A stretch of 64,000 bases of DNA, from the NCBI RefSeq assembly GCF_000185505.1, contig NZ_GL622359.1, positions 771,860 to 835,859 of the forward strand, given 5' to 3'. Numbering within the stretch: the stretch's first letter is position 1; each line of letters opens with the position of its first letter. The translations under genes and the position numbers were made by a program. Under the pieces are notes generated by a model. The model was not told the DNA's origin and made no database searches. It saw only the letters and a program-made list of their open reading frames with translations. Below, one piece after another: positions 10,050-19,887 of this stretch. This DNA comes from Pseudoramibacter alactolyticus ATCC 23263. GTDB lineage: Bacteria; Bacillota; Clostridia; Eubacteriales; Eubacteriaceae.

Positions 10050-12038
10050 TTATTTAACCGCCGCTTCCAAGCGCTGAATCTGATCTCGAAGCGCGGCCGC
10101 CTTTTCGAATTCCAGATGCGCAGCGGCCTCCTGCATTTGTTTTCTCAGTTCATTAATATCCATTTCAGCGGGCTCTGGCTGAACCTTTGCATCGTATGCT
10201 TCCGGCTTTTCAGCTACTTTTGTCACTTCAATCACGTCGTGAATATCCTTGACCACAGTTTTTGGTGTAATGTGGTGTTTTTCATTATAGGCCTGCTGAA
10301 TCCTGCGGCGACGATTGGTTTCTGTAATGGCGCGGTCCATCGATTTTGTAATATTATCCGCGTACATGATCACGCGACCATCTGCGTTTCTCGCCGCGCG
10401 GCCAATGGTTTGAACAAGCGAAGTTTCACTTCTCAAATACCCTTCTTTATCGGCATCCAAAACGGCCACCAGTCCCACTTCCGGCAAATCAAGTCCTTCG
10501 CGCAGCAAATTGATCCCAACCAAAACATCAAATTTTCCTAAACGCAGATCCCGAAGAATTTCCATGCGTTCGATGGTATCGATGTCCGAATGCAGATAGC
10601 GCACCCGCACCCCATTGTCTTTCAGATAATCCGTCAAATCTTCCGCCATCTTTTTGGTCAGCGTTGTGATGAGCACACGCTCCCGATGGCTGGTGGTCTC
10701 ACGAATTTCACCCAGAAGATCGTCGATTTGCCCCTTAATGGGCCTCACGGAAATTTTCGGATCCAAGAGCCCCGTTGGGCGAATCAATTGTTCCACAATC
10801 TGTTCACTATGCTTCTTTTCGTAGGGACCGGGCGTTGCCGTTGTAAAAACCATTTGATGAATTTTGCCTTCAAACTCTTGGAACGTCAACGGCCGGTTAT
10901 CGTAGGCGGAGGGTAAACGAAACCCGTAGTCCACCAAATTTTTTTTGCGCGCGCGGTCGCCGGCACTCATCCCGCCAATCTGCGGAATGGAGACATGGGA
11001 TTCATCGGCAATCATCAGAAAATCATCAGGAAAATAATCGATCAAGGTGTACGGCGGACTGCCTGCCGAAATCCCGTTAATGTGCCGCGTGTAGTTCTCA
11101 ATCCCGGTGCAGTATCCCATTTCCTGAAGCATCTCCAAGTCATAATTGGTTCGCTGCAAGATGCGTTGGGCTTCTACCAATCGATTGTGCTCATTAAACC
11201 AGGCATAGCGTTCACCCAATTCTTCCCGGATACCTTTAATGGCTGATTCGAGCCGCTCCGGCGTCGTCGTATAATGGGAGGCAGGAAAAATGGAAATGTG
11301 ACTCAATTCTCCGGTGATTTCTCCCGTGATCACATTGATCTCCGTGATTCGGTCGATTTCGTCATCGAAGAATTCAATGCGAACGGCTTTATCCGTCGAT
11401 GCTGCCGGGAAAATTTCCAATACATCGCCGCGAACACGAAAATTATTGCGCTCAAAACCAATATCATTTCTCGTGTACTGAATTTCAACAAGTTTGCGGA
11501 TAATGTCGTCCCGGTCTTTTACCATGCCCGGGCGCAGCGATAAAACAAGATTCTCATAGTCTATTGGGCTTCCCAGACCGTAAATACAGGAAACCGACGC
11601 AATGATGATCACATCCCGGCGCTCAAAAAGCGCAGCCGTTGCCGAATGCCGCAATTTATCGATCTCGTCATTAATCGAAGAATCCTTTTCGATATAAATA
11701 TCGCGCCCGGGCACATAAGCCTCGGGCTGATAATAATCGTAGTAAGACACGAAATATTCAACAGCGTTATTTGGAAAAAAGCTTCGAAATTCATTGGCAA
11801 GCTGCGCCGCTAATGTTTTATTATGTGCAATAATAAGCGTCGGTTTCTGAACGGCTTCAATAACCTTTGCCATTGTATATGTCTTGCCGGATCCTGTAAC
11901 CCCTAAAAGAGTTTGATATTTCAGACCTTTTTTGATGCCCTTAGCAATTTTCTCGATCGCCTGCCCTTGATCTCCTTTTGGTTCATAATCTGAGACGACT
12001 TCAAAGGGCTGATTTTCTCTTTCCATTTTTATTTTCAC
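10050..12038 (-). CDS. uvrB: Excinuclease ABC subunit B
   Basis: Helicase-like damage verification subunit of nucleotide excision repair; it recruits UvrC. Motif [13 protein letters not shown] is near residue 47, the strand-separating beta-hairpin includes [11 protein letters not shown], and helicase motifs follow, such as [10 protein letters not shown] and QTIGRAARN. The C-terminal UVR motif (about residues 620-655) has the EL...[20 protein letters not shown] pattern, seen as helix pairs. The length of 662 is normal. Its start is only 3 bases after the stop of the S41 protease gene, so the two are very likely cotranslated or at least cotranscribed. No LexA-type box is evident upstream of the operon. 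Confidence 0.98.
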   Translation of the reverse strand: MKIKMERENQPFEVVSDYEPKGDQGQAIEKIAKGIKKGLKYQTLLGVTGSGKTYTMAKVIEAVQKPTLIIAHNKTLAAQLANEFRSFFPNNAVEYFVSYYDYYQPEAYVPGRDIYIEKDSSINDEIDKLRHSATAALFERRDVIIIASVSCIYGLGSPIDYENLVLSLRPGMVKDRDDIIRKLVEIQYTRNDIGFERNNFRVRGDVLEIFPAASTDKAVRIEFFDDEIDRITEINVITGEITGELSHISIFPASHYTTTPERLESAIKGIREELGERYAWFNEHNRLVEAQRILQRTNYDLEMLQEMGYCTGIENYTRHINGISAGSPPYTLIDYFPDDFLMIADESHVSIPQIGGMSAGDRARKKNLVDYGFRLPSAYDNRPLTFQEFEGKIHQMVFTTATPGPYEKKHSEQIVEQLIRPTGLLDPKISVRPIKGQIDDLLGEIRETTSHRERVLITTLTKKMAEDLTDYLKDNGVRVRYLHSDIDTIERMEILRDLRLGKFDVLVGINLLREGLDLPEVGLVAVLDADKEGYLRSETSLVQTIGRAARNADGRVIMYADNITKSMDRAITETNRRRRIQQAYNEKHHITPKTVVKDIHDVIEVTKVAEKPEAYDAKVQPEPAEMDINELRKQMQEAAAHLEFEKAAALRDQIQRLEAAVK

Positions 12039-12041
12039 CTT

Positions 12042-13250
12042 TTAGCGTGCGACTACTTCCAACGCTTTCTGAAGCTGCAGGTCTTGTCTCTCTGGTACAA
12101 TGACAACATTTTGGTAAGCTTTTGATTGTTTTACCACATAGTCAGGGGCCAATCCTTTTTTATGGATATTACGACCCTTTGGCGTGAAGTACTGGGCAAT
12201 CGTCAATTTATAACCGCTGCCATCCAACAGCGGCACCACTTCCTGCACAATGCCCTTGCCAAACGTTTTGCTTCCAACCAGAGAAGCTTTTTTGGTATCC
12301 TGCAATGCGCCGGCTAAAATTTCCGAAGCGCTGGCGGAATAACCATTCACCAAAAGCGCCACCGGCTGATCAAAATGTTCCTGACTCGTTGCTCGGTAAT
12401 CCTCACGATGCCCATTTTTATCCACTGTATAAACCACTTCGCCTCTACCCACAATATTATCGGCCACCTTTACCGCCGAATCAACAATGCCGCCACCGTT
12501 CCAGCGCAAATCAATCACCAGGCCATCGATTTGCTGAGTTCGAAGCGCCTTTAATTGTGTATTAAACTCACGGCTGGTTTTTTCGGTAAATTCAGCAATT
12601 GCGATATAGCCGATTTTTCGATTATTCCGGGATATCACCCTTGAACTAACCGTCGGGGTGGTGATGGCGCGACGGACCAGCGTCAGATCTTTCTTTTTTC
12701 CGTTACGTTCAATGCCAACCATTACCTTCGTTCCCGATTTCCCCTTGATTTTCGAAACAACCGCTGCGGTTCCCTTGCCTGCCATGGAATGGCCATTCAC
12801 CGAAAGAATTTTGTCACCGATTTTTAAGTCTGCATTAGCTGCCGGCGAATTTTTAAAAACCGTTGCAATAATGGCATTTCGAGCACTATCTTCCGTTACC
12901 GCAATACCAATACCGACATAAGTCCCGGAAATGGATTGATTCATCTCTTTCATCTGAGATTTAGAGTAGTACTCCGAATACCGATCGCCGACCGCCTTGA
13001 ACATGGCTCTGTAAGCCGATGTGCTGACTTTATTTAATGTGATGTTCTGATAATACCGATCTTGAATGGCGCTTTCCAATGTGGCGAATTTTTGTGCATC
13101 GTGTGCTGTCCTTCGGCTTGATGCTGAAATTACATAACGTTTTGGCAAATGCCATACGCCCATTGCCGTTAATACAAAAGTCATCGCGTTGGTCACCAAT
13201 ATCAAACTTATCACCCAAAGCCATTTTTGGGGACGTCTTTTTTCCTGCAT
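12042..13250 (-). CDS. S41-family carboxyl-terminal processing protease
   Basis: A membrane-anchored serine protease of the CtpA/CtpB type, acting outside the membrane on protein C-termini. Order of parts: an N-terminal membrane anchor (WLWVISLILVTNAMTFVLTA), a PDZ domain (TYVGIGIAVTEDSA through KIGDKILSVNG, about 105-180) and a catalytic domain with the nucleophile in NGYSASASEILAG and the base Lys in SKTFGKGIVQ. The start at 13250 is preferred over the slightly longer frame because GGAG sits 6 bases before it. It is the first gene of an operon with uvrB and uvrA; the link between this protease and excision repair is positional only. Confidence 0.93.
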   Translation of the reverse strand: MQEKRRPQKWLWVISLILVTNAMTFVLTAMGVWHLPKRYVISASSRRTAHDAQKFATLESAIQDRYYQNITLNKVSTSAYRAMFKAVGDRYSEYYSKSQMKEMNQSISGTYVGIGIAVTEDSARNAIIATVFKNSPAANADLKIGDKILSVNGHSMAGKGTAAVVSKIKGKSGTKVMVGIERNGKKKDLTLVRRAITTPTVSSRVISRNNRKIGYIAIAEFTEKTSREFNTQLKALRTQQIDGLVIDLRWNGGGIVDSAVKVADNIVGRGEVVYTVDKNGHREDYRATSQEHFDQPVALLVNGYSASASEILAGALQDTKKASLVGSKTFGKGIVQEVVPLLDGSGYKLTIAQYFTPKGRNIHKKGLAPDYVVKQSKAYQNVVIVPERQDLQLQKALEVVAR

Positions 13251-13278
13251 ATTCAACTCCTTCAAAGCTAATTGTCAT

Positions 13279-13306
13279 ATTGTATCACACTCAAGAATGA
13301 GTTCAA
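13279..13306 (-). promoter_or_regulatory. Promoter of the S41 protease-uvrB-uvrA operon
   Basis: TTGAAC (13301-13306) and TACAAT (13279-13284) with 16-base spacing on the minus strand, about 25 bases before the start codon. Confidence 0.6.
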
Positions 13307-13340
13307 TCAAATTTATTTGACAAACAATTCTGACCCAAAA

Positions 13341-13369
13341 TAAAAAATCCAGACCAAATGATCTGGATC
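13341..13369 (-). terminator. Terminator of the ftsE-ftsX-M23 operon
   Basis: On the minus strand the stem ATCCAGA/TCTGGAT with an 8-base loop is followed by TTTTTTA, right after the M23 gene stop. Confidence 0.85.
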
Positions 13370-13375
13370 GAAATT

Positions 13376-14545
13376 TTAGGGTTGAACATATCGGAGCGGA
13401 TTAACATAATCGCCATTAACCATGATACCAAAATGTAAATGCGGACCAGTTGAGTGCCCGGTCGAACCGACATAACCAATCACATCGCCCTGATTTACCC
13501 GCTGCCCTTTGGAAACGGCGATTCTGCTTTGATGACCATACAACGTTGTTACCCCATTGCCGTGATTAATCATCACACAATTGCCATAACCGCCGCTTGT
13601 ACCGGCAAAGATCACCGTACCGGAAGCCGAGGCGTAGATGGGAGCCCCCTGGCCGGCACCAATGTCAATTCCCTGATGATTAGTGCTGCCGATACCGCCC
13701 GGAGACTTGCGGCTGCCAAAACCGGAAGTGATGCGCTTAACCGAAACGGGCCATTTGAATCCTGACGAAGTACTTGATGCTTTTTCAGTCGTCGTCTGCC
13801 CTGCCGCGCTTTCAGCCTTTGCAATGGCAGCCATTTCATTATCGGCCGATTGAATAACCTGATTTTGCTTCCGAATCTCTGCTTGATACTGAGCGACCAA
13901 CGTCTTGTTTTTTTCAAGTAATGTTTTTTGTTCTGTTCTCGCTCTTTCCAAATCCTGTTTTGCCTGCGTCTGCTTTTGCAAGGTCGCTTCCAAATTGGCC
14001 TGTATAGATTGCAGCTCTTTCTTTTTAGTTTCCAAATTGGCCTGCATGGATTTTAGGGAATCCAGCTTCTGTTGATCCGCTGCCGCGATTGATTTGATCA
14101 ATTTTATGCGGCCGACCAACTCCGCAAAATCTTTAGACGAAAACATCATTGTCGTATAGCTTTCTTTGCCATACATATACATTACACGCAAACGCTCGTT
14201 CAATTTTGATTGCTGCTTTTGTTGCTGAATTTTCAATTGGTTGATCTCAGCTTGCTTCGCCGCAATTTGCCGCTGATAATCTGCTTTTAACGCATTGGTC
14301 TTTTCGATCTCTTGATCGGCCGTTTTGATTTTATTGTCAAGCGCTGTCAGAGCCCGTGTCAAACCCTGAATTGTTGTCTGGGTAGTGTTGATGTGTTCTT
14401 CTGCCTGCGCCTTTTGCTTTAACGCCTGGTTCTTTTTCGCTGCCAGATCTGCTTGGTTACCAGCCAAAACCGGGGTGGTCACAAAAGCAGTACAAGCCAA
14501 TGTTAAGACTACCGCCAAACTTTTTTGTTTGATTTTTCTCTTCAT
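13376..14545 (-). CDS. Coiled-coil M23 (LytM) murein hydrolase, EnvC/PcsB-like role
   Basis: A secreted peptidoglycan hydrolase or hydrolase activator. A signal peptide is visible (KRKIKQKSLAVVLTLACTAF..PVLAG, cleavage near residue 29). Residues about 30-245 form a long coiled coil rich in K, Q, E and A. A Ser-rich linker and a C-terminal LytM domain follow, with zinc ligands in TNHQGIDIG (HxxxD) and HLHFG; the additional SYG-type loop VTTLYGHQS is also present. The intact ligands suggest an active enzyme rather than a degenerate activator. It is transcribed after ftsE and ftsX, whose ABC-like complex is known to control such coiled-coil hydrolases at the division site. Confidence 0.93.
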   Translation of the reverse strand: MKRKIKQKSLAVVLTLACTAFVTTPVLAGNQADLAAKKNQALKQKAQAEEHINTTQTTIQGLTRALTALDNKIKTADQEIEKTNALKADYQRQIAAKQAEINQLKIQQQKQQSKLNERLRVMYMYGKESYTTMMFSSKDFAELVGRIKLIKSIAAADQQKLDSLKSMQANLETKKKELQSIQANLEATLQKQTQAKQDLERARTEQKTLLEKNKTLVAQYQAEIRKQNQVIQSADNEMAAIAKAESAAGQTTTEKASSTSSGFKWPVSVKRITSGFGSRKSPGGIGSTNHQGIDIGAGQGAPIYASASGTVIFAGTSGGYGNCVMINHGNGVTTLYGHQSRIAVSKGQRVNQGDVIGYVGSTGHSTGPHLHFGIMVNGDYVNPLRYVQP

Positions 14546-14571
14546 CCTGTCTCGAACCCCAATCTACGCCA

Positions 14572-15480
14572 CTAAACATCAAGGAATTTGCTGATGGCGA
14601 CACGACTTCCAAATGTTCCGATCACAATACCATAAATCAAAAAGAACACAACGATTTGACTGATAACTAACGCCGGCGAAGCTAAATTTGCAGAGATCGG
14701 CATCAATGCATTCCCGCTTAGATAGCCGAGCACATAAAAATAACCAGTCCGAATGGCCAATGTCGCCGCTAACGCGGCAATAATGCCGAGAATCGCGCCC
14801 TCCAATAAGAAAGGAGCTCGTATATATCCGTCTGTCGCTCCGACATATTTCATAATGCCGATTTCCTTTCGGCGGGCAAAAACGGTCAGCTTAATCGTGT
14901 TGTAAATCAGAAAATAAGAAATAACGGAAAGCACAATGACAACCACCAAGCAAAGCATATTGACAAAATGGCTGAAGTTCGTCAGCGCCTTAATGTAATC
15001 TCGGCCGTATTTGATATATTCAATCCCGACGGAGCCATTATTATATGCCGAAATATCATTTTTTATTTTCTGAAGATTATCGGCATTTTTAGCCCGAATG
15101 ATGATAGAATCCGGCATCGGATTGTTTTTGCGGTTAAAACCGCTCATTAAATCAGAAGCATTTTGAAGCGATGCCGAAAATTTCTTTAAAGCCTGGCTTT
15201 TCGACTCATAAGTCACTTTTTTTACTAAATCATTTTGCCGCATCCGATCCATCAGGGCGTCTTTTTGTTGCTCAGTATGATTCTGTGTCAGAAAGACCTG
15301 AATTTGTAATTCATCCTCAACATTGGCAGTGACCTGATGAATATTCATGGTCAGCACCAGAAAAATACCGAGGATAATCAAAGCGGCCGTTATTGCCAAT
15401 ATGGACGCAAGACTCATCAACGAATTGCGCCGCAGACTCTGCGCTGCATCTCTGATCGTTGAACGCCTTAAATTAAACAT
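14572..15480 (-). CDS. ftsX: Cell division protein FtsX
   Basis: Membrane partner of FtsE; the pair transmits a cytoplasmic ATPase signal across the membrane to a peptidoglycan hydrolase. One helix near residues 25-45 is followed by an extracellular domain of about 115 residues (TANVEDELQIQVFLTQN onward), then three helices in the C-terminal half with the FtsX/MacB-like KEIGIMKYVGATDGYIRAPFLLEG region shown by its GATD turn. The ATG at 15480 is chosen because AGGTGG lies 8 bases upstream; it overlaps the end of ftsE by 8 bases. The stop is TAG. The family call is firm. Confidence 0.95.
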   Translation of the reverse strand: MFNLRRSTIRDAAQSLRRNSLMSLASILAITAALIILGIFLVLTMNIHQVTANVEDELQIQVFLTQNHTEQQKDALMDRMRQNDLVKKVTYESKSQALKKFSASLQNASDLMSGFNRKNNPMPDSIIIRAKNADNLQKIKNDISAYNNGSVGIEYIKYGRDYIKALTNFSHFVNMLCLVVVIVLSVISYFLIYNTIKLTVFARRKEIGIMKYVGATDGYIRAPFLLEGAILGIIAALAATLAIRTGYFYVLGYLSGNALMPISANLASPALVISQIVVFFLIYGIVIGTFGSRVAISKFLDV

Positions 15481-16159
15481 TCTGAATACCACCTTTAGCG
15501 CTATCGCCCGTTAGGAATCCGCCCTCAAGAGTTAAAACCCGTTTATTAAGCGTTTTGACAATGTTCATATCGTGGGTAACCACAACGACCGTTGTCCCAT
15601 GCCGATTAATTTCCAACAAAATGCGCATAATATCTTTCGATGTTTCCGGGTCGAGATTTCCCGTCGGTTCATCGCAAATCAAAATGCTTGGATTATTGAT
15701 GATCGCTCTGGCGATTACCACCCGCTGCTGTTCACCGCCCGATAACTCGTGAGGATAGTGATACATGCGATCTGACAATCCCACCATGCTTAGCGCCAAT
15801 GGAACCTTTTTACGTATTTTCTTCTCCGGCCGGCCAATGATTTCCATAGCATAGGCCACATTTTCATATACATTTTTGTTTTCCAAAAGCCGGAAATCCT
15901 GAAAAACAACTCCTAATTTTCTTCGCAAATACGGAATTTCTTTTTTCGTCAACTGCGAAATATCATGGCCTTTGATTTTAACAATACCATTGGTCGCATC
16001 AATTTCTCTCAGCAGCAATTTGATAAAAGTCGATTTTCCAGCACCGCTCCGGCCTACTAAAAAGACAAATTCGCCATTATCGATAAATAAATTAACATCC
16101 TTTAAAGCGTCTTTTTCATTCTTTTCATATGTTTTGGTCACATCAACAAATTCTATCAT
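15473..16159 (-). CDS. ftsE: Cell division ATP-binding protein FtsE
   Basis: ABC-type ATPase that drives FtsX. Walker A GRSGAGKSTF is near residue 36, the Q-loop FQDFRLL near 86, the signature LSGGEQQRV near 139, Walker B LICDEPTGNLDP near 160, and the switch His in VVVTHDMN. The length of 228 is normal. It is first in the ftsE-ftsX-M23 operon, with a promoter about 100 bases upstream. The leader (16160-16252) is rather long and A/T-rich, with no recognised regulatory element. Confidence 0.97.
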   Translation of the reverse strand: MIEFVDVTKTYEKNEKDALKDVNLFIDNGEFVFLVGRSGAGKSTFIKLLLREIDATNGIVKIKGHDISQLTKKEIPYLRRKLGVVFQDFRLLENKNVYENVAYAMEIIGRPEKKIRKKVPLALSMVGLSDRMYHYPHELSGGEQQRVVIARAIINNPSILICDEPTGNLDPETSKDIMRILLEINRHGTTVVVVTHDMNIVKTLNKRVLTLEGGFLTGDSAKGGIQNV

Positions 16160-16252
16160 TACTATCTATACCACGCTTTCTTAATCTATTTTCGTACATC
16201 TTGAACATACTGTTAACGCAAACGCAAAATTCCATCTGAATTAAACGCATAT

Positions 16253-16281
16253 ATTATACCGCATGCGCTGTAAATATACAA
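16253..16281 (-). promoter_or_regulatory. ftsE operon promoter
   Basis: TTGTAT (16276-16281) and TATAAT (16253-16258) with 17-base spacing on the minus strand. Confidence 0.7.
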
Positions 16282-16313
16282 ATCCTATCAAGATTTATTC
16301 AAGATTTTAGATC

Positions 16314-16358
16314 AAAAAAATTACGTGTCACAGAGTTTTATCTTGCGACACGCAATTT
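16314..16358 (-). terminator. metK terminator
   Basis: On the minus strand a 12-base stem AAATTGCGTGTC / GACACGTAATTT (one G-T pair) with a loop of about 17 bases is followed by T7. It lies just after the metK stop. Confidence 0.85.
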
Positions 16359-16380
16359 TAATTTCAGAAAAATATCTGTA

Positions 16381-17541
16381 TCATTTCTTAAAGCAATTCA
16401 CTAGATCAAGCTTTTCCCAAGGCAGATCCAAATCGTTTCTGCCGAAATGACCATAGGCAGCCGTCTGTTTATAAATAGGTCTTCTCAAATCCAGATTCTT
16501 AATGATCGCATCTGGTCTGAGATCAACATTTTCTTCAATCAACGCGACAATCTGATCGTCCGGAATGGTGCCTGTCCCAAAGGTATCAACATAAATTGAA
16601 ACAGGTTTCGCCACGCCAATCGCATACGCCAGCTGAACTTCTGTGCGCTTCGCTAAACCAGCTGCAACAATATTTTTTGCAACCCACCGCGCCGCATATG
16701 CCGCTGAACGGTCGACCTTTGTCGGATCCTTTCCGGAAAATGCACCGCCGCCGTGCCGGCCGACACCGCCGTAGGTATCCACAATGATTTTTCGTCCGGT
16801 CAAACCGGCATCCCCCTGCGGCCCGCCAACCACAAAACGGCCTGTCGGGTTGACAAAGATCTTGGTATTTTCATCCATCATATCGGCATCGACAACCGCT
16901 TTAATCACGTACTCAATGATGTCTCGGCGAATGGTTTTGGCATCGACTTTGGCGCTGTGCTGGGTGGAAATGACTACCGTATCCACACGAATGGGTTTAT
17001 CATCCTGATATTCGATGGTTACCTGGGATTTCCCATCAGGACGCAAATATGCCAGCGTACCGTTTTTCCGGACTTCTGTTAATTTTTTTGTCAGTTTGTG
17101 TGCCAAGGAAATCGGCATCGGCATATATTCTTCTGTTTCATCACAGGCATAACCGAACATCATTCCCTGATCCCCAGCACCGGTATTAAGATCGCCGCCC
17201 TCTTTGGATTCCAAAGATTGATCAACCCCCATGGCGATATCCGGTGATTGTTCATCAATCGACGTTAACACCGCACAGGTATCACAATCAAATCCGTATT
17301 TAGCGCGGTCATAACCGATTTCCCGAATCGTTTCGCGGACCACCTTAGGAATATCCACATAACAATCCGTCGTAATTTCACCCGTGACCAAAACCAATCC
17401 TGTTGCAACAGACGTTTCGCAGGCCACACGCCCCATCGGATCCTCTGCCAAAATGGCATCCAGTACTGCATCCGAAACTTGGTCACAGATTTTATCCGGA
17501 TGACCTTCGGTGACCGATTCTGAAGTAAATAATCTCTTCAT
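16381..17541 (-). CDS. metK: S-adenosylmethionine synthetase
   Basis: Makes SAM from methionine and ATP. Family motifs: [13 protein letters not shown] near residue 14, the methionine loop, [12 protein letters not shown] near 118, and the phosphate-binding [16 protein letters not shown] near 265. The length of 386 is normal. It is monocistronic, with a SAM-I riboswitch and intrinsic terminator in its leader, so expression should fall when SAM is plentiful. The ATG follows GAAAGGAAG. Confidence 0.98.
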   Translation of the reverse strand: MKRLFTSESVTEGHPDKICDQVSDAVLDAILAEDPMGRVACETSVATGLVLVTGEITTDCYVDIPKVVRETIREIGYDRAKYGFDCDTCAVLTSIDEQSPDIAMGVDQSLESKEGGDLNTGAGDQGMMFGYACDETEEYMPMPISLAHKLTKKLTEVRKNGTLAYLRPDGKSQVTIEYQDDKPIRVDTVVISTQHSAKVDAKTIRRDIIEYVIKAVVDADMMDENTKIFVNPTGRFVVGGPQGDAGLTGRKIIVDTYGGVGRHGGGAFSGKDPTKVDRSAAYAARWVAKNIVAAGLAKRTEVQLAYAIGVAKPVSIYVDTFGTGTIPDDQIVALIEENVDLRPDAIIKNLDLRRPIYKQTAAYGHFGRNDLDLPWEKLDLVNCFKK

Positions 17542-17587
17542 GCTTTCTTCCTTTCAACGGTTAAAATCATAATTAAATGTCGCCTAT

Positions 17588-17618
17588 AAAAAAATCCCAC
17601 GGCAAAACCTGGGATTTT
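17588..17618 (-). terminator. SAM-controlled attenuator of metK
   Basis: On the minus strand the stem AAATCCCA/TGGGATTT is followed by T7. It is the expression platform of the adjacent riboswitch: the 5' arm competes with the 3' side of helix P1 (GATGGGATCC). Confidence 0.85.
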
Positions 17619-17624
17619 ATGGAT

Positions 17625-17714
17625 CCCATCACTCAGATTTCTGAAGGTATTGGCACCATGCAAAAGCTGGTTGCCGGGTTTCATCGGGCCTTTCCCTCCA
17701 CCGCTCTGGATAGG
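17625..17714 (-). ncRNA. SAM-I (S-box) riboswitch
   Basis: Read on the minus strand, the conserved S-box core is present in order: AGAGCGGTGGAGGGA, GGCCCGATGAAACCCGGCAA, ATGGTGCCAAT and a closing GAGTGATGGG. P1 pairs CCTATC (17709-17714) with GATGGG (17625-17630). The GAUGAAACCC and GGUGCCAAU segments are nearly diagnostic for the SAM-I family. Placement before metK and in front of an intrinsic terminator fits transcription termination on SAM binding. Confidence 0.96.
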
Positions 17715-17791
17715 TCAATATTCAATTATGATGAACATGTTAACGCTCTGAAAACCGTTTGTCAAGTGGCAGCACAATTTTTTCACGCGCC

Positions 17792-19015
17792 TCAAACCAT
17801 GGCGGCCTCAATCGCGTCCGCCTCTTTAATGATTTGTTGTGACAAAACAACCGGCCCGTCATCCGTGATCAGAACATCATCTTCAATTCGAATTCCCATG
17901 CCTCGATCAGCTATATAAAGACCGGGTTCACAGGTAATCACCATGCCCGGCTCCAATTTCAATGCACGGTTTTCACATAAATCATGTGTATCCAACCCCA
18001 ACGAATGACCGATGCCATGATAATAATAATCATCAATCGTCGCATCTTTGGCAAACAATCCCGTTTCGCTGCCGTATTGCCAGAGCAGCTCCCGGGACAC
18101 TCGCTGCACTTCTTTCATTTCTGCCCCGACATGATAATAGGTAATAATTTCTTTTTGTGCTTTGAGAACCGCGTTGTATAATTTTTTTTGATTCTTCGTG
18201 TAGCGGCCGTTTACCGGGAACGTGCGACTGATATCAGCACAGTAGCCGCGATAGCGCGCACCAAGATCAAATAAAACCATGGTATAATCTTTTAGAATAT
18301 TTCGATTGGTCATATAATGCAAAATCGGACCATTTTCTCCGGATGCCGCGATGGTTTCAAACGAAACTTCCTCAGATCCGTGATCATAAACCGTATATTC
18401 GAAAAGGCCTTCCATCTGATATTCATATTGACCGGGCTGCATCTGTTTCAAAATCGCATGAATCCCTTCGTCGGTCACGTCAATCGCGCGGCGCAACATC
18501 GCCACTTCATAATCGTCCTTAATCAGACGCAATTCTGACAACATTGGCATCAAACTCATGAAGGAGCAACCTTCGATATCCAAGGTTTGATGTGCCGGCA
18601 AGGTGTCGTCCAGATAAAGTGTCTTTTCTTTGATTTCAGTCAGAAACCATTCATCAAAGTTTTCAAGATAATCAATTGCATCAATATCTGAAATTTGCTT
18701 AGCCTCTGCCGCAGTAAGATAACGGCCAAACCATTTTTCTTTGTCTGGATCTGACTTTCTGATGAAAAGATGACTGTGAATCGTTCCATCGCCTTTTGCC
18801 ATTACGAAAATTCCCTCCGGCTCGGTTAATCCCGTAAAATAAAAATAATTATTGTTCACGTAAAAAGGATAATTTTCATCTAACGATTTAGTCACTTCCC
18901 TGCCGGCATAGACAATGGCTGCGGCTTTCTCCGGCAACATCCCCGCCAATTTTTTTCGACGTTGTTTATAATAATCTTTCGCTCTCAAGCATGTCTTTTC
19001 TTCCTCGATCGTCAT
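17792..19015 (-). CDS. pepP: M24 aminopeptidase P (Xaa-Pro aminopeptidase)
   Basis: Cytoplasmic metallopeptidase that removes an N-terminal residue before proline. The N-terminal creatinase-like domain (about 1-170) is followed by a pita-bread catalytic domain with the metal ligands: D in VLFDLGARYRGYCADISR (two Asp), H in HGIGHSLGLDTHD, E in VITCEPGLYI, and E in GIRIEDDVLI. The length of 407 is normal. The start ATG has only a weak Shine-Dalgarno (GTG), so an alternative start slightly downstream is possible. It is likely cotranscribed with the Cof-type phosphatase (53-base gap). Confidence 0.93.
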   Translation of the reverse strand: MTIEEEKTCLRAKDYYKQRRKKLAGMLPEKAAAIVYAGREVTKSLDENYPFYVNNNYFYFTGLTEPEGIFVMAKGDGTIHSHLFIRKSDPDKEKWFGRYLTAAEAKQISDIDAIDYLENFDEWFLTEIKEKTLYLDDTLPAHQTLDIEGCSFMSLMPMLSELRLIKDDYEVAMLRRAIDVTDEGIHAILKQMQPGQYEYQMEGLFEYTVYDHGSEEVSFETIAASGENGPILHYMTNRNILKDYTMVLFDLGARYRGYCADISRTFPVNGRYTKNQKKLYNAVLKAQKEIITYYHVGAEMKEVQRVSRELLWQYGSETGLFAKDATIDDYYYHGIGHSLGLDTHDLCENRALKLEPGMVITCEPGLYIADRGMGIRIEDDVLITDDGPVVLSQQIIKEADAIEAAMV

Positions 19016-19068
19016 GATATTTTCACACTTTCTTATATCGAATCAATTACTGACTTTAATTTTAATTG

Positions 19069-19881
19069 CTATAACACATATTTTTCAATCAGTTTTGCAG
19101 CACCATCTTCGTCGTTGCTCCATGAACCGACCACATCCGCTTCGGATTTTAAAATGGACGCGGCATTGCCTACCGCCATCCCGAGCCCTACACCGCGAAT
19201 CATGGACAAATCATTTTCACTGTCACCAACCGCGGCCACTTCATCCATCGACAAGCCATAATGCCGGCATAAAAAATTTAGGGCTTGAAATTTATTCATT
19301 TCATTCGATGCGATTTCCATAATGGTGCGGCCGCCATGATAAACGCTCAGTCCTAAAACATGAATCTGCCTGACCTTCGTCATCTCCATCTCATTTTCGC
19401 AATAAAAAATAAAGCGCAATGGATTTTCAATCTCGGATAAATCATCAACCGGATAGACATAACGGCGCCGGACTGTTGTTTGTGCCGCATAAAGATGCTT
19501 CATTTCCGGATATTGGCGTTCATAATAAACATTCAATCCGTCCGCAATATAAGCTTTAAGCCGATATCTGTGAATTTGCGCCAACACGGCTTTTACCTGA
19601 GCCTTCGTCATCTTGCCCAAACGCCACAATAATTTCTCTTCGGTAAAAATTGTTCCGCCGCCATCACCAATTTGCGGCGAATGTTCCATTCCGAGATTCA
19701 AATTTTTTACAAAAATCAACTGCGATTCTAAAAAACGGCCGCTGGCGGTCACTACGCGAATGTCACGATTCATGCACTCTCGAAGCACTTCCCGAGTTCT
19801 TTCCGTAAAACGTTTATCCGTTGTCAAGAGTGTATCGTCCAGATCCAACGCCATTAACCGAATCTTTTTCTGGAACTTCAT
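19069..19881 (-). CDS. Cof-type HAD-IIB phosphatase
   Basis: HAD-superfamily hydrolase with a C2B cap, acting on a small phosphorylated metabolite in the cytoplasm. Motif I is LDLDDTLLTTD near residue 12, motif III is a Lys in the region FQALNFL, and motif IV is GDSENDLSMI near 218 followed by GLGMAVGNA. The length of 270 is typical. It sits 6 bases after the small membrane protein gene and 53 bases before pepP. Family members are promiscuous, so no substrate is assigned. The stop is TAG. Confidence 0.92.
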   Translation of the reverse strand: MKFQKKIRLMALDLDDTLLTTDKRFTERTREVLRECMNRDIRVVTASGRFLESQLIFVKNLNLGMEHSPQIGDGGGTIFTEEKLLWRLGKMTKAQVKAVLAQIHRYRLKAYIADGLNVYYERQYPEMKHLYAAQTTVRRRYVYPVDDLSEIENPLRFIFYCENEMEMTKVRQIHVLGLSVYHGGRTIMEIASNEMNKFQALNFLCRHYGLSMDEVAAVGDSENDLSMIRGVGLGMAVGNAASILKSEADVVGSWSNDEDGAAKLIEKYVL

Positions 19882-19887
19882 AATCTT

